DNA of 43,232 nucleotides from Bondarzewia mesenterica. Lineage: Eukaryota > Basidiomycota > Agaricomycetes > Russulales > Bondarzewiaceae. Below are positions 22,192 through 33,293 of the stretch, piece by piece. The stretch covers positions 1-43,232 of the forward strand of contig SGPL01000281.1 of assembly GCA_004802705.1 (NCBI GenBank), read 5' to 3'. The notes below the pieces were generated by a model that ran no database searches, was not told the DNA's origin, and was given only the letters and a program-made list of their open reading frames with translations. How positions within the stretch are numbered: position 1 is the stretch's first letter; every line of letters starts with the position of its first letter. The translations under genes were made by a program, and so were the position numbers.

Positions 22192-24711
22192 TTATGCGAA
22201 TGCTGCCATAGGCTGCTGTGCATCATTGCTGTCCGCATATATCTTCCCGTCAAATTCAGCAAATTCGGAGTCCGTGAGGTTCCCTGCCAGAGAGGTAGCC
22301 GGGGCGTACCACCAGAGCGTGGTGACACCAACAGGGAATGTGTAGATCGCCTAGAAACACGTGGTTTAAATTTTGAAATGTCCTCGGAAATGACCCGGAC
22401 ATATATGAAAATTCCTCTACTAACCTGTGTGTCCCGGAATTCGATCGTCGCCTGCACGGGCTGGGGGTTCCACGTCGTACTAGCACTGTCGTCCCTACAA
22501 GACGCGCAGAGACCACGTCAGTTAACATCGAAGTACAGCCAACCCAAGTGTGATGTACCAGTTCATCACGACAAGACTGTATCTCAACCAATCCGACGAC
22601 GAGACCCGGCCCGTGACATATGCTCCGACGCGCAGTGCCCAATTAAGGTTGCCTCCGACTGTAACGCCGATGCGCTTTCCCCATGGCCCGTTCACATCGC
22701 GAGGAAGGATGGCGCGCGAGGCTTGTGCCATGCTGTAATCTACATAGCGCGAGCACTTGAGATGAGCAAGAGTGCGATGCCACACCTTCCAGAAGACGAA
22801 TTCAGTCCAGACTCACATTCTTCATTGAGGCTGTAGGTCCCGTCACTGTTTACCGTAGCAATAGCCCGGCAACCAGATCCTCCGCATGAATCGGTGCCCG
22901 GCAATTTTGGATTCCCGGTGCCGTCCAAAGCGATGTTCCACATCAGGCCAGAATGCGAATTGTGCTCAATCGAGCCGATCCACCTGGTTTCGTTGCGGTT
23001 CGTGTCAAACATGTACTCTAGACTGAAGAGGACTCTGCGGAGGCTACATACAGATTATCCATGAACCACTGCATGTGGAGGGGCGTCTGTGAGCGGGGTC
23101 CTGGGCCAAAATTGTGCAGATATACATACCTTGATATTACTCCACCAATCTGAGCCAAACTCACTAGCGCACTCTGTGAAGTAGATCTCCTTCTTAGGGT
23201 ACGCGGTGTGGAAGGTGTCTTGCTGAGAGACTGTTCCCTCGTAGCAGTGAAAGGCGACCCCAGCAAATGCGTTTGGCGCTTGTTGCATCTACCTCTCCAG
23301 TCAGTTCAACGTTCGCGGAATACCATGCGACTGTAAACGAGGGAAAAGAAAGGACTTACGAGTTGAATGGGATAATTGGCCGCGTCACTCCAGTTATGAT
23401 CATACCCGATGATTTTCACAGAGGAAAATCCATTGTTATCCAACAGAGTGCGCAGAACAATACCAATCTGTGCTTCTTGGCTGGCTGAAGTCTGGCAAGT
23501 CGGGTAGGTGGGGTCGCTGTTCTCCGGTTCATTCTACCGTTCATGATTTGCCATGAGACAGCAATTCCATATTATGTCGAGGAAAACCTGAGAAAAATAC
23601 CTGGACAGATATGCCATAGATGGTGAAACCCTTGTTGTTGTATCCTTGAACACACTTCAAGAGGTAGTTTGCGTCTATAAAGGTTACATTTGGTCAATAA
23701 ATCAGGGGAAGGTGCACATATATGCGCCATACTCACAGGTGTTGACCATGCTCGTTGTGAAAGAACCTCCTAACATGGTACCGCTGCTCTTCATCCACCC
23801 GGGCTGACGCGCGAGCATTTCAGAACCAGCGCCAGAGACTTAGTGACCAAGGAGATCACTTACAGGCGACCATGGCGTTACGATTATTCGCAAGTATGGA
23901 TTGATGGCCTTAATATCATTGAGGACTGACCAGAGATATGATGGTGCGTTGCCAATGCTGAAGCTACTCAGTGACGTGTCACCACTGATGTCGTCGTAGC
24001 TGTAAACTGTAATTCGTAGGAAAACATGAGGGAAGCAACCATGAAGATGGAAGAAGATCGTAGGAGAGGTGGGGTATTTGATGAAGGCGACTAACCACTC
24101 GCGGAGAAGTCTGAAGCACCAATAGGGATTCGCACGAAAGTAAGGCCAGCGGCTTGTGCGCCGTCCGTAGCTGGTGCACATAGTGAATAAAAACTATTCA
24201 AAGTAGAGACAGGGAGAGAACGCTTACGGTCGAAGAGCGTCTGGAGGAGCGCATTGTAGTTGGCTAAGTTTGTGCTCTGAAGCATGTTTCAGTCTGTTTT
24301 TGGATTCAGAAGTGAAATACAGAAGGATAGACCTACTTTGAGGTTGTTGAGTATGTTCGCGGAAGAGTCGGCTAAAGCGACGGATCATCACAAAACTGAG
24401 CGGCACAAATTGTATGGACTCACTCAAAGAACCGCCAAAACCCCACACAGACTGGTAGGTTTGGGTATCGTTCACGTCTATGTCCGCACTGCCAATGGCG
24501 CCCGGGGAGCCAAAATTAATGGGCGACGATGGTTGGAGGGAAGTATAGAGTTTAGATCTATCCCAGGTTGTCTGCCACTGTGCTCCAAAAATACCGTGAG
24601 CCAAAATCAACGACGGCGATGATATGCGCGCACGATGTCCCAAATAGAGTATTGAGCAAGTACAGACTGAGCGAGCACGAGACAAGCCGTGAGACCATAA
24701 AGCGAACGCAT
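22192..24711 (-). CDS. GH30 endo-beta-1,6-glucanase copy 2, intact
   Basis: Secreted glycoside hydrolase family 30 enzyme, probably cutting beta-1,6-glucan of fungal cell walls. Fifteen minus-strand exons, 24711-24634, 24577-24424, 24371-24337, 24276-24228, 24170-24096, 24006-23864, 23803-23737, 23674-23601, 23533-23360, 23288-23130, 23068-23052, 22983-22817, 22739-22559, 22494-22425 and 22350-22192, give 533 residues. The N-terminus MRSLYGLTACLVLAQSVLAQ is a good signal peptide. The TIM-barrel core has VWGFGGSL, FVRIPIGASDFS and VTPWSP. NEPEN gives acid/base Glu227 and EIYFTECASEFG gives nucleophile Glu322. The C-terminal beta domain includes PRDVNGPWGKRIGV and YTFPVGVTTLWWYAPA. All splice sites are GT-AG and in phase. 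The family is certain; the exact linkage cut is inferred from the fungal relatives. Confidence 0.94.
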
Positions 24712-25901
24712 TTAAAGACAGAGTAAGGAGCGCAGACGGTATATGTTGGACAGGGAGGAGACGAGGGTCGCGAGGCAAGATTGTGATGATATGCTAGCCC
24801 CTTCTTAAGAGGACGGCGGGGCCGATGGAGGTGTATGATGAAGGAAGAAAGCGGCCGGCCACAATTGATAGGAGGCAACTCTGAGAAGCCAGAGAAGTCT
24901 CATTTTGGGTTTGACCATCGTCAAGCACACAGCGCAGACTTTTACCGATTCGTGCACGCCAGCGTCGTCAGCAGTCCTACTAGTCACCCACTTGGGCCTT
25001 AGCTTCGCATGGTACACATACCTCGCGTGGATGGTTGCCACAATAGTCGGAAGAATATGTATTCGAAAGCATCCGTCACAAGATCAGCCGCGGCCGCATT
25101 GCAGGGGCACCCAGTGGATTCGAAGCTCGAGCTCCAAACGGCTTATCACAGCCCCTCCTGAGCACCGAGGGATTCTCTCGCCTGTGCATTAAACAAACAA
25201 GTTGGCAGGAGGTGAAATGGAGTTTCAGTATCGCACATCTTCCGCGTTTTTGACGGTTTAAGATATGCGATCCGCCTCGGCACGAAGTGAATAGCATGTG
25301 GTTCCCAAGAATACGACAGACGACGCCGCAAGACAAGTATAGAAAAGTGGATGATGCGTTACAGATATGGCCAGCAGCTGCCAGAAACATGAATAGTCAC
25401 AATCTGATGTAGCCTGATACAGCCTAATTTGAAGGGCAGAGTTTTCCGAGTTGGCCGTGACCAATATCAGCCCAATATAAGAGCGCTCGTAGCTCGAAGA
25501 TGCCGACGAGCGCGAATGTGACTGGACTCAGTAGCAGGCCTTGACTGAACATTGAAGCTGTTGGACGTTACTGTCAAGTTGACTATATCCCATTTACTAC
25601 CGGGCCTGGACTAAGCCATAGTTCACTTTAGGGAACTGCCATACATTTGGACACCCAACACTAAGATTCGCATCATTCCTAATGTCTCTTCTAAGTTCTC
25701 AAGAATCGAACCAACCAGGCTCGAATCGACGGCGCTCACTCACCTCCAATAGAATGGTCACGGCAAGATCTAAATTCGAGATTGAACTGACAATATTCGG
25801 AGTCGGAAGTCTGGAGCAAAAGGAAAAGAAAAGAAAAATATCCAGATACATAACACACCGCAGCCTCATGAATACACCTCGACACTCCCGATACACAGCA
25901 T
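24712..25901. other. Intergenic region between GH30 copy 2 and beta-adaptin
   Basis: About 1.2 kb. The left part is the GH30 copy 2 promoter. ORFs at 24905-25192 and 25076-25390 carry no recognisable domain. The 3' region of the adaptin gene occupies the right end. Confidence 0.45.
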
Positions 25902-28679
25902 CTAAAACAGGCCTAACAAATCCTCCTGCGGATTCTGCGTCGTCGGAACCGGCGAAGCGACGCTGTTCTGCGCGGGCGCGGGCGATGGCGAAATGGGCGA
26001 GCCCATACCCCCCAATCCCAAACCGAGCCCACCAAACGCGTTCGTCTGCATGCCGTTCGGCTGCTGCTGCGCCGGCGGACTCCCGATACTCGAGTTTCCG
26101 AATATTGACACGAGATCGTCCAACGGGTTGCTCGACGTGCCGGCGAGGAGACTGGCCGCGGCTGGGGTCTGCTGGAAAACCTGTGTCGCTGCGAGACCGG
26201 TCGGCTGGCTGTCCATGGCGGGCTCGTCGTCAAAGTCCAGCAAATTCTCTGCTTGTTGCCCTGCGGCGACGGTCTGGAGGGCTTTCTGAGTTGTAAGTCG
26301 GTCGTCTGACAAGCTGGGTAAGGCAAGCGCGTTGAGTAAAGTTTGAAGACTAATGGGGTAAAGCTAATTGGAAAGGTCACGCACTCAGCCCCTTTGCGTT
26401 GCATCGAATCCGCGCCAACGCGACCTTGCCCAATGAAAGTCTCCGCGGGTTTATGATACACGCTAGCGAGGCTTGAAATTTCCCCGATGAGCTCATTCAG
26501 CAGCGCTGGTGCCACAGTCGTGTGTGGCAATGATATTGGGGGTCGGTGCGCGAGTACGACCGACTGTTAAGAAATCGGAAGCGAGATGAGGCACAGGGCA
26601 CTGACGTCCACATGGGAGACAAAAATACCTTCGCCGCAGCCGGGTCTGACGATAACAACCTCCAATAGATGTACGCTCGATCCCGCACATCGGGAGAATC
26701 ACACTCTTTTGTCGCAGTGTTAAGCACACTTTGCACGAGGCCCTGTGACGTATCCGGTTTGTACAGGAACAGTTTCACCACTGCAGTCAGCGTCTGCAAT
26801 TGCACCTGCAGCATCAACAGCGTGACCGAAATGAGAATTGTCACCACATGTGTTTTGAAATGGAAGAAACCCACGAACCGGATAAGACTCCTCTGTGAAA
26901 GTGTCCACAAAGACGCCAAGCAACTCATCCGCATTATCGATCTTGTTCGCATACTCGCCAATGATCCAAATCAAGGATGCTTTGGCCTCGGGCTCGTCAA
27001 GCTCCTCGAGATTGGCACACAGCGTCGGAATAACACCTTCATATGTGGACGGATATCTCCGGAATATGTCCTGCCAAGTGAACCTGTCTAAAAAGCCGAG
27101 AATGAGAGGAGCACGATGCGTCTAGACCGACCTTCATTACAACGACGGCTTCCTGGACGACATAGCTGACCCTCGTGTCGATGAGTTCCAAGAGAACATT
27201 GACACACCGCTCTGCAGCTGCGTCAATCTTGATGGCAGTTTGACCGATAGCCTTGATACTTCTTCGCACGAAATCGACGTCGACTTCAGATGCGTACCTT
27301 TTCGCCCATTGAGTCCCACCAACATGCGGATAAGAAACATACATACTCCTTGAGCTCACTTAGCAATGCGTCCACGTTGTGGTCGTTGGCCAATCGAACC
27401 ATGATATCCAACTTCTCCACCTTCACGTACAATGGGTCGTTATACTTACAGAAGAACACCCTCATCTCATTCGAAAGGAGATCCGGGCGTTTTTGGAGCA
27501 GCAAGTTGATGTTCCGCAGGGCCACCCACTGCACCTCTGGTGGTGTCGATAGGAGCGTCACTAACGGAGGTGCCATCTTGCGAATCAGTTGTTTTGTGAA
27601 CTCTTCCCGTTTGACTCCTCGCATGTGGATCATGACGACCTAACCCCAGATCCGCCGCGTACCTCAGCATGGTTTTCAGGAAGAGCAAGAGCGAATAAAC
27701 AACGCACCTTGACCGCCCCGAGAACCACGCTACCGTTCACATGCTGAAACTGCGGCACGACGCGTTCACATATGTGCTCGCTCTCCTTCTCGTCTTTCGC
27801 CTCATACCGCGCAAGGGCTGAAAGTAGGGCAACGCGACCCCATTCTGAACATTCGTTTAGCGCAATGAGGAGTTTGTTCAGGATGGAAGATGTAATAGTG
27901 AAGAAGGCTGGGCCAGAGGATGATGTGGAAGGCTGCGATGACGCTGATATATGGATGTCCGAAAGTGCTGTTACGGTATTAGCAACGACCTGGCAATCCG
28001 GCATCATATCTTCAATAAAGTTTCAACACGCAAAATAAGTGCGGCGCACCATAGGATTGCTATCCGAGATCATGTCATGTAACTGGTCCAGGAACCCATT
28101 CTCCAGGACCAGCTCCGGCTTGAGATCATACAGCTTCGCGACGCACAGCGCAGCGGTCTTGCGAACGTACGGATTTTCGTCTCGGAGGCCCTTCTGCAGT
28201 GGGTCACAAAGGTAATCGATGATCTTCTCGACGCGCAAGCAACCCATCGTCCGAATAGCTAGGGCCCGGATGAGTGGATTCGGATCATCGGAATCCTTCA
28301 CGAATGTATTCACAGCGAGGATGACGAGTTCAGGTTGTGTCTTGGCATAATTTATGAGGTAGAGATAAACAAGTTTCTTTTGTTCGATGTCCTCCGTCTG
28401 CATGTTCTTGAGGACATCGGGGAAGAGACCGCTGACGTCTGATACATTGTCAACTCTTCTCTCTATCATCGCATGAATCGACTCAACGCACCCTTTCCGA
28501 CTGTCATGTTTGCAATCACCCTCTTGATTGCATCTTTGCGTTTCTCGCGGTACTCGCTGTTGAGGTCTGCTCGAAGCTCGAAGTTCTCGCCTAGTGATGA
28601 TATATAGTCATAACAAAACCCCAAAGACGGTGATCCTAATCAAACCTTTCTTTGGCGCTGCCCTTGCAAACACGTTCAT
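25902..28679 (-). CDS. APL2: Beta-adaptin, large subunit of AP-1 type clathrin adaptor
   Basis: Large beta subunit of a clathrin adaptor complex at the trans-Golgi and endosomes. Exon 1 is 28679-28646 ([12 protein letters not shown]), exon 2 is 28590-28492, and further exons continue to the stop at 25902; about 750 residues. The alpha-solenoid trunk is unmistakable: [118 protein letters not shown]. The hinge has a clathrin-box-like LLDFD, and the protein ends EDLLGLF. The globular ear domain of animal beta-adaptins is absent. Fungal AP-1 beta fits best; AP-2 beta is the alternative. No frame break seen. Confidence 0.93.
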
Positions 28680-29094
28680 GATAGGCAGATGAGCCGGTCG
28701 AAGAGCTGAGCAACTCGGGGAGAGATATGTAGCGTTTTACTGTCAGGTTCCGGTGAAGCCAGAGTAATACCGCACAAACTAGTAGTAGTTAACCTATACT
28801 TACGTAATCTCTAAGTACATAACTTGAAGTTGGGTAACCTTTCCCATCTCACGCACATAATCAAAAAGACGACTTCAAAAGCAAATGATTTTGTCGTGTA
28901 TGTACGTTTTCGTGGAAGCTAACTTACTGTATATCTACAACATCGACTAGTGCCGATGCTGTCTCTACAGAGTGGGGATCTGCCTTCACCCTTTGACCGA
29001 TACGATTCAGAAAAAGGCACTGGAGTGCATACACGGCGACGCGTGAGGTATGTGATCATTCAACTCCAAAAAGAGTACGGGGAAGCGTATCCTC
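28680..29094. promoter_or_regulatory. Promoter region of beta-adaptin gene
   Basis: About 400 bp upstream of the adaptin start with no gene. The ORF at 28950-29153 overlaps the 3' end of the sirtuin remnant on the other strand and has no coding character. Confidence 0.4.
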
Positions 29095-29971
29095 TCAAGG
29101 GCGGAGAAATGGGAAGTCTGCTTGCTCTTCCCCTTTGCTGCGTTGTAGATTGAATACAGCGACCTTGCCACCGTGCTCGGCAATTTCATACGCACAGTTA
29201 GCGGAAGAATAGACCTGAAATAGAGTTCAGTAGTTCAATGCGCCTATTCTGGTGCTTAGAGCGTCAAAGGTAGGGTGCTGACCGTGAAGAGGAGGTACCA
29301 ATGACGAAACAGATATCAGCCTGGCTTGCCTACGATGATGAGTAATTCTTCAAACGAACCATCACGATGGGGTAAGTCCTCGGGGGCGATCTGTCGAGCG
29401 TCTGACATGGGAACTGTCCGTCTTGTTCTCGCAATAATTGCAGACAGTGCACACGGTATCCAGCACTATGCATTTCAAAGACAGAAGGGACGGTCGAACC
29501 CGACTCTGTCCTCGATAGAAGGCTTCCTCTGACTGGCACTGGCGTTGTTTGATTTTTTGCAACGCACGGGCGCTGGGATCGTCCACATTCTAGAAGCTGA
29601 GTCACGATGCATATAACTGTCAATGCCAGATGAGCAGCATATGCTTTCAGTGCGCTGATGAATAGCACCATTCATTAGATGAAAAAATAGGAGGTAAACA
29701 TAACATAGCTTGAACCTACGTTTCACGTCTCATATGGTACTGTCATATCTAGTGCGGCTTGGATTGGCGGAGAAAACTTTGGGAATGGTGAAACCAAATG
29801 AAAATCCCGCAGGCTTCCCTCGGTTTTGAATACCTGTGTCGTATTGAATAAGCTGCATCGTCAAAATTGGTGGTGTCAATTCCACCCGATGCGGCAGATA
29901 GACCTGCACCAGCTATTGTCGCGATGTTCCTGCTCTACTTTCACTGAGGACGTGACGAAACTCACCGGCAT
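29095..29971 (-). pseudogene. Decayed class III (SIRT5-like) sirtuin
   Basis: Pieces of an NAD-dependent protein deacylase lie in order on the minus strand but in different frames. From the putative ATG at 29971, an intron-like gap leads to IATIAGAGLSAASG (about 29888-29930), the sirtuin NAD motif; the expected IPTFRG is missing. Next come ALKAYAAHLALTVICIVTQ and SARALQKIKQRQ, the usual TQNxDGLS..RALQ zone. FEMH (about 29466-29480) is followed one frame away by VLDTVCTVCNYCENKTD, the zinc-binding part. APEDLPH and QADICFVIGTSSS come next, then after a likely intron KVAVFNLQRSKGEEQADFPF ending in TGA at 29095. At least three frame changes and the lost IPTFRG make it non-functional. A sirtuin origin is strongly supported; the exact ends are approximate. 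Confidence 0.8.
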
Positions 29972-30179
29972 GATTCTAAACAAATAGGTAGGTCTGAGAT
30001 CTGAAGCTTGATAGAACTTGCTGTTTTTATGCAGTCCTGAGGAAAACCGTGCAAAAAAATTTTAACAAGCACTAGACGCGTCTTCAGGACATAGTCGGTT
30101 ATCGTCGGTGTGAGTTTGCTGTGAGACAGTCAAGACGTCGGGAACAACACTGGTCAACGATGGTGAAGTCCGGACGCGT

Positions 30180-30197
30180 ACGTAAGCCGGCTTACGT
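30180..30197. promoter_or_regulatory. Perfect 18-bp palindrome
   Basis: ACGTAAGCCGGCTTACGT reads the same on both strands. Each half holds ACGTAA/TTACGT, similar to half-sites of ATF/CREB or Yap-type bZIP dimers. It lies about 285 bp upstream of the BAG gene. Binding is inference. Confidence 0.55.
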
Positions 30198-30386
30198 GAG
30201 AAACGGTTTGGTCCCGTGACTTTCTCGCACGTTCCACGTTTTTCGCGACCATTCGCGTCGTCTCTTGCAATTGCGAGACGGTACTTGCATCCTCCCCTCG
30301 TCTTGCTAACACCCTTTTGGTATCTGGAAACGACGCGCGTACCGACGATGGCCGAGTCATGGCTTACTGATCACATTGACCGTCCA

Positions 30387-30392
30387 TATAAA
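30387..30392 (+). promoter_or_regulatory. TATA box of the BAG-domain gene
   Basis: TATAAA in the context CCATATAAAACC, 90 bases upstream of the ATG at 30482. A plausible core promoter element by position and sequence. Confidence 0.5.
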
Positions 30393-30481
30393 ACCTTCTC
30401 GTTCTCTCGATCTCCAAATCTTCATCTTCCTCCGTCACAGCATCAATCACAGCCCAACTCAATCTGCTATTATCATCGACC

Positions 30482-32956
30482 ATGTTGTTCTATTCACCAT
30501 CTGTTGCGCCCACCGTCTTCGTTTCTCCCTCTTCCTTCTCATCTCACGCCCACGCCACCCCTTTGAACCGATCTTGCAGCCAGCAATGCTCTGATGTCCA
30601 AATCTCTCGCGAACGATACAACCGTGCTCTCGCAGAAATGCGCGCGGCGGAAGCTGAGTACGCTGCCAATATTGCTCGTGCGAAAGAGGAGGCAAGGAAG
30701 CAAGAGGAAGCTGCCATGAGGCAAAGAGCGATTCGCGAGGAGATGCAAAGGTTGAGAGTCCTTCAAGCCCAGGAAGAACGGACGAAGAAGCAAAGGGCTA
30801 TCGAAGTGGAGATTCAAAGGCGTCAGAGAGCCGAACTACTTCGCAGCCAGCTCTTCTGCGATACCACGGTCGACGCGGAGCCCGAAGAGCCCCAGCTCAT
30901 CTTCGTTCCACAGCGTCAGATCCCGCGTTCGCCAATTAGGCGAGCTCCAAAGCCCGCTCCTCAGGCTCAGCATGAATCCGTTGTTCAGGACAATGTCTTG
31001 ACATTGGATGACATCATCCAGCTCATTCAAGGTATTGCACCAGCACAACACGTTGCATGGAAACCAGATGCTCCTGTTCAGGTACATCCTACCTTCCTTT
31101 GCCCCTTGATTCCTTGTTCTGATGTGCTCTACCAGTCTCTCCGCGAACCCTCCCCTATAGGATCACCCGAATCCATCCCTCAATCAGCCGCTTTAGAAAA
31201 GAACAAGGTAGATGTAAAGGGCAAGGGCAAGGCGCGCGCAGTCTCTCCCGCACCAGAGGGACCTTTGAAGGAACGTCTTAAGCGGAGACTCGATCAGAAT
31301 GTGGAAAGTGAGATTGAGGAGGTGATCAAGGGTTTGATCTCCAGTTTGTTTGGCGGACAAGGCTCCTCTGCTACTGCTAGCACGAGTACTTCAAACGAAA
31401 CATCGTCATCAAAGGTGAGCTACGATACAAGCATCCGCGATCCAACTTTGTTCTCAACACTTTTCTTGAAGGTGCAGCAAGAACCCCCGAAGAAAGCTAA
31501 TCTATATCGCTCCCCAGCTCTAGCTGGCGAGGCCGCTGCGAGAGTCCGCGCCTCCTTCAGTGCGCACCGCGCGTCCAGTTCTCCCTCCAGCCCCACTACC
31601 CCTTCACCCCCACAGCCTATACCTTCCCCCACGGAATCCACTTCTCGCTCGTCCACTCCCTCATCGACCTCATCTTTGGACATAGGCCTGAGCACCATCG
31701 AAACGATCGAATCCACCTTTCTCGCTCTCAAAGCTGACTTCTCCTTTCCGTCCACACTTGATTTCCACCCCAGTGAAGACACGCTGGCATACACCACCAC
31801 GAACGCGCCTGTTCGCCTATACGAGCACGCGTTGAACGAGATTTTAGCGAAGTTGGACGCGGTAGAGAGTGATGGAGACGAAGAGCTCCGAGGACGGAGA
31901 AGGAGCGTAGTGAAAGCTGTGGAGAGCGCTCTGGAGGAGGTCGATAAGCTGATTGGGGAGAAGCGGGCAAGTTTAAAGGCCACTAGTGCCCCGATTGAGG
32001 CTTCGTCTCAGGTGGCTGAGGAAAAGGCTCTTTCGGACGTTCTTGCTGATGATGCCGGGTCCGAACAGCCCTCTTCGATTGTCGTTCAATCCGTCAAGGC
32101 CGACGCCATCCCAGTTGATACTCCTGCCACAACTATATCTCTTCGCTCCGATGCTGTTGTCCAAACTGCAGATGTTCCTATGGACGGTCCATCGGAAACC
32201 ATCGACATCGCGCCTTCACCTGAAGTCGTCCTTGCAGAACAGGTACTTGAAATCGCCTTTGAGGCAGGCAATAGCATCGACCCGGCGGAAGAGCACGAAG
32301 TTTCTGAAGCAACGGCGAACGACGAGCCCATCTCTGCTCCCGCGTCTGTTCCTACTTCTGAAACCGAGGTTGAGCCTACTGAACTAGAAGATCAAGGGTC
32401 AAGCCCTAGAACCCAGCTCGAGGAACTTGTTCCTTTGCCCATCTCCAGCGACCCGAATGACTCTGCTCCCCATCTCCAGACCCCAGTTGAGGCATTACAT
32501 ACGTCTCCCGCTCCATTAGAAGGCGTTTCCACGGATCACTCTGAAACATCAATATCCGCTGACATCGTCGAGAAAGAGGCATCACCCTTCGAGTCCGCTC
32601 TCGACCTAATTGAGGCTACCCATCCCACCCTCGAAGGCTCCTCTGAGCAAGTTGTAGACCCATCCCCTACCCGCGACGAACCAGAACCGGCTGATTCCAT
32701 CGTGGAAGCCGCCGTTCCGATCGAACACATACCAGAGTCAGAGCCTCAAGATCATCCTGCATCCACTGCCGTTTCCCCTGTTCCCTCTTTCACTGGCACA
32801 GAGTTCCTGGCATCGTTGTCCCACGATCAGTTCTCGTTCCCGCCAAGACGAGACCCGGATTCGGAAGAACACGAGGAAGAGGATGCGGTCTTGGTTGACC
32901 ACGAGAGCGCGCGGAGTGTGAGTGAACGGGACGAGTGGTCTGAAGTCGAGGCCTAG
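30482..32956 (+). CDS. BAG-domain protein (Hsp70 cofactor)
   Basis: BAG domains bind the Hsp70 ATPase domain and promote nucleotide exchange. The open frame is 824 codons, but 31082-31135 (GTACAT to ACCAG, 54 nt) and 31415-31471 or 31477 (GTGAGC to AG, 57 or 63 nt) look like stop-free introns, so the product is probably about 785 residues. Residues 40-125 form a charged coiled coil (EMRAAEAEYAANIARAKEEA, REEMQRLRVLQAQEERTKKQ). The BAG domain follows a Ser/Pro-rich linker near residues 400-490, with IETIESTFLALKADF, YEHALNEILAKLDAVESDGD and KAVESALEEVDKLIGEKRAS. The last 330 residues are acidic, low-complexity and rich in Pro, Ser and Glu. The start ATG has a good context (GACCATG) and lies downstream of a TATA box. 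It converges on Spc25. Confidence 0.88.
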   Translation: MLFYSPSVAPTVFVSPSSFSSHAHATPLNRSCSQQCSDVQISRERYNRALAEMRAAEAEYAANIARAKEEARKQEEAAMRQRAIREEMQRLRVLQAQEERTKKQRAIEVEIQRRQRAELLRSQLFCDTTVDAEPEEPQLIFVPQRQIPRSPIRRAPKPAPQAQHESVVQDNVLTLDDIIQLIQGIAPAQHVAWKPDAPVQVHPTFLCPLIPCSDVLYQSLREPSPIGSPESIPQSAALEKNKVDVKGKGKARAVSPAPEGPLKERLKRRLDQNVESEIEEVIKGLISSLFGGQGSSATASTSTSNETSSSKVSYDTSIRDPTLFSTLFLKVQQEPPKKANLYRSPALAGEAAARVRASFSAHRASSSPSSPTTPSPPQPIPSPTESTSRSSTPSSTSSLDIGLSTIETIESTFLALKADFSFPSTLDFHPSEDTLAYTTTNAPVRLYEHALNEILAKLDAVESDGDEELRGRRRSVVKAVESALEEVDKLIGEKRASLKATSAPIEASSQVAEEKALSDVLADDAGSEQPSSIVVQSVKADAIPVDTPATTISLRSDAVVQTADVPMDGPSETIDIAPSPEVVLAEQVLEIAFEAGNSIDPAEEHEVSEATANDEPISAPASVPTSETEVEPTELEDQGSSPRTQLEELVPLPISSDPNDSAPHLQTPVEALHTSPAPLEGVSTDHSETSISADIVEKEASPFESALDLIEATHPTLEGSSEQVVDPSPTRDEPEPADSIVEAAVPIEHIPESEPQDHPASTAVSPVPSFTGTEFLASLSHDQFSFPPRRDPDSEEHEEEDAVLVDHESARSVSERDEWSEVEA

Positions 32957-33293
32957 CTTTCCTCGCATTTTCGCATTTCCCCCCCCTTTCTTGATACCAG
33001 ACATCGGGCTGTTGAGCATGAAGTGTTCCCCTTTGCTACGCTTTTGGACTTGCACTATGTATCTGTATTATTGCCAAGATATAATTTCGTTCGCGACGTT
33101 TCTCTCTCGAGTTTCTTGCGCCTGTTTACGACTTGTTCTTGGATGACCACAGAGGCGATCTGAAATCATTGAAACTGCGGGCCATTGCAAACTCGCCACT
33201 TGAAAAAATGAAATGTCCCCGCTGGCGGTGCCTCAAGGGATCACACAAGGCCTGAGTACAAGTAGTCTCATAAGCATAGTAGTAACACAGGTC
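32957..33293. other. Intergenic region BAG gene to Spc25 (convergent)
   Basis: About 340 bp of 3' flanks from two convergent genes. The first 130 bases are T-rich. No gene is seen. Confidence 0.5.

Larger units (their letters stand above)
17236..24711. repeat. Inverted, tail-to-tail GH30 gene duplication
   Basis: The two GH30 genes share all exon boundaries. Exons 3-8 are 35, 49, 75, 143, 67 and 74 nt in both copies, and later exons of 159, 17, 181 and 70 nt also match. Differences: the one-base loss in exon 2 of copy 1, an extra intron in copy 1 (18534-18593), one codon in the 164/167 nt exon, and a different last exon. Introns and flanks look diverged, so the duplication is not recent. Confidence 0.9.
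29972..30481. promoter_or_regulatory. Promoter region of the BAG-domain gene
   Basis: No gene. Contains an 18-bp palindrome (30180-30197), ACGCGT at 30076-30081 and 30174-30179, and TATAAA at 30387-30392, 90 bases before the start codon. Confidence 0.5.

Noticed and set aside
17236..24711. Biosynthetic or defence gene cluster around the GH30 pair
   Set aside because: No backbone enzyme, transporter, regulator or defence domain; only the duplicated hydrolases and one small secreted protein.
25699..25760. Possible tRNA: minus strand has GGTTCGATTC resembling a B box
   Set aside because: No A box at the right distance, no acceptor stem and no cloverleaf could be drawn.
31420..31983. 187-codon minus-strand ORF inside the BAG gene
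   Set aside because: Shadow of the plus-strand coding frame, low complexity.
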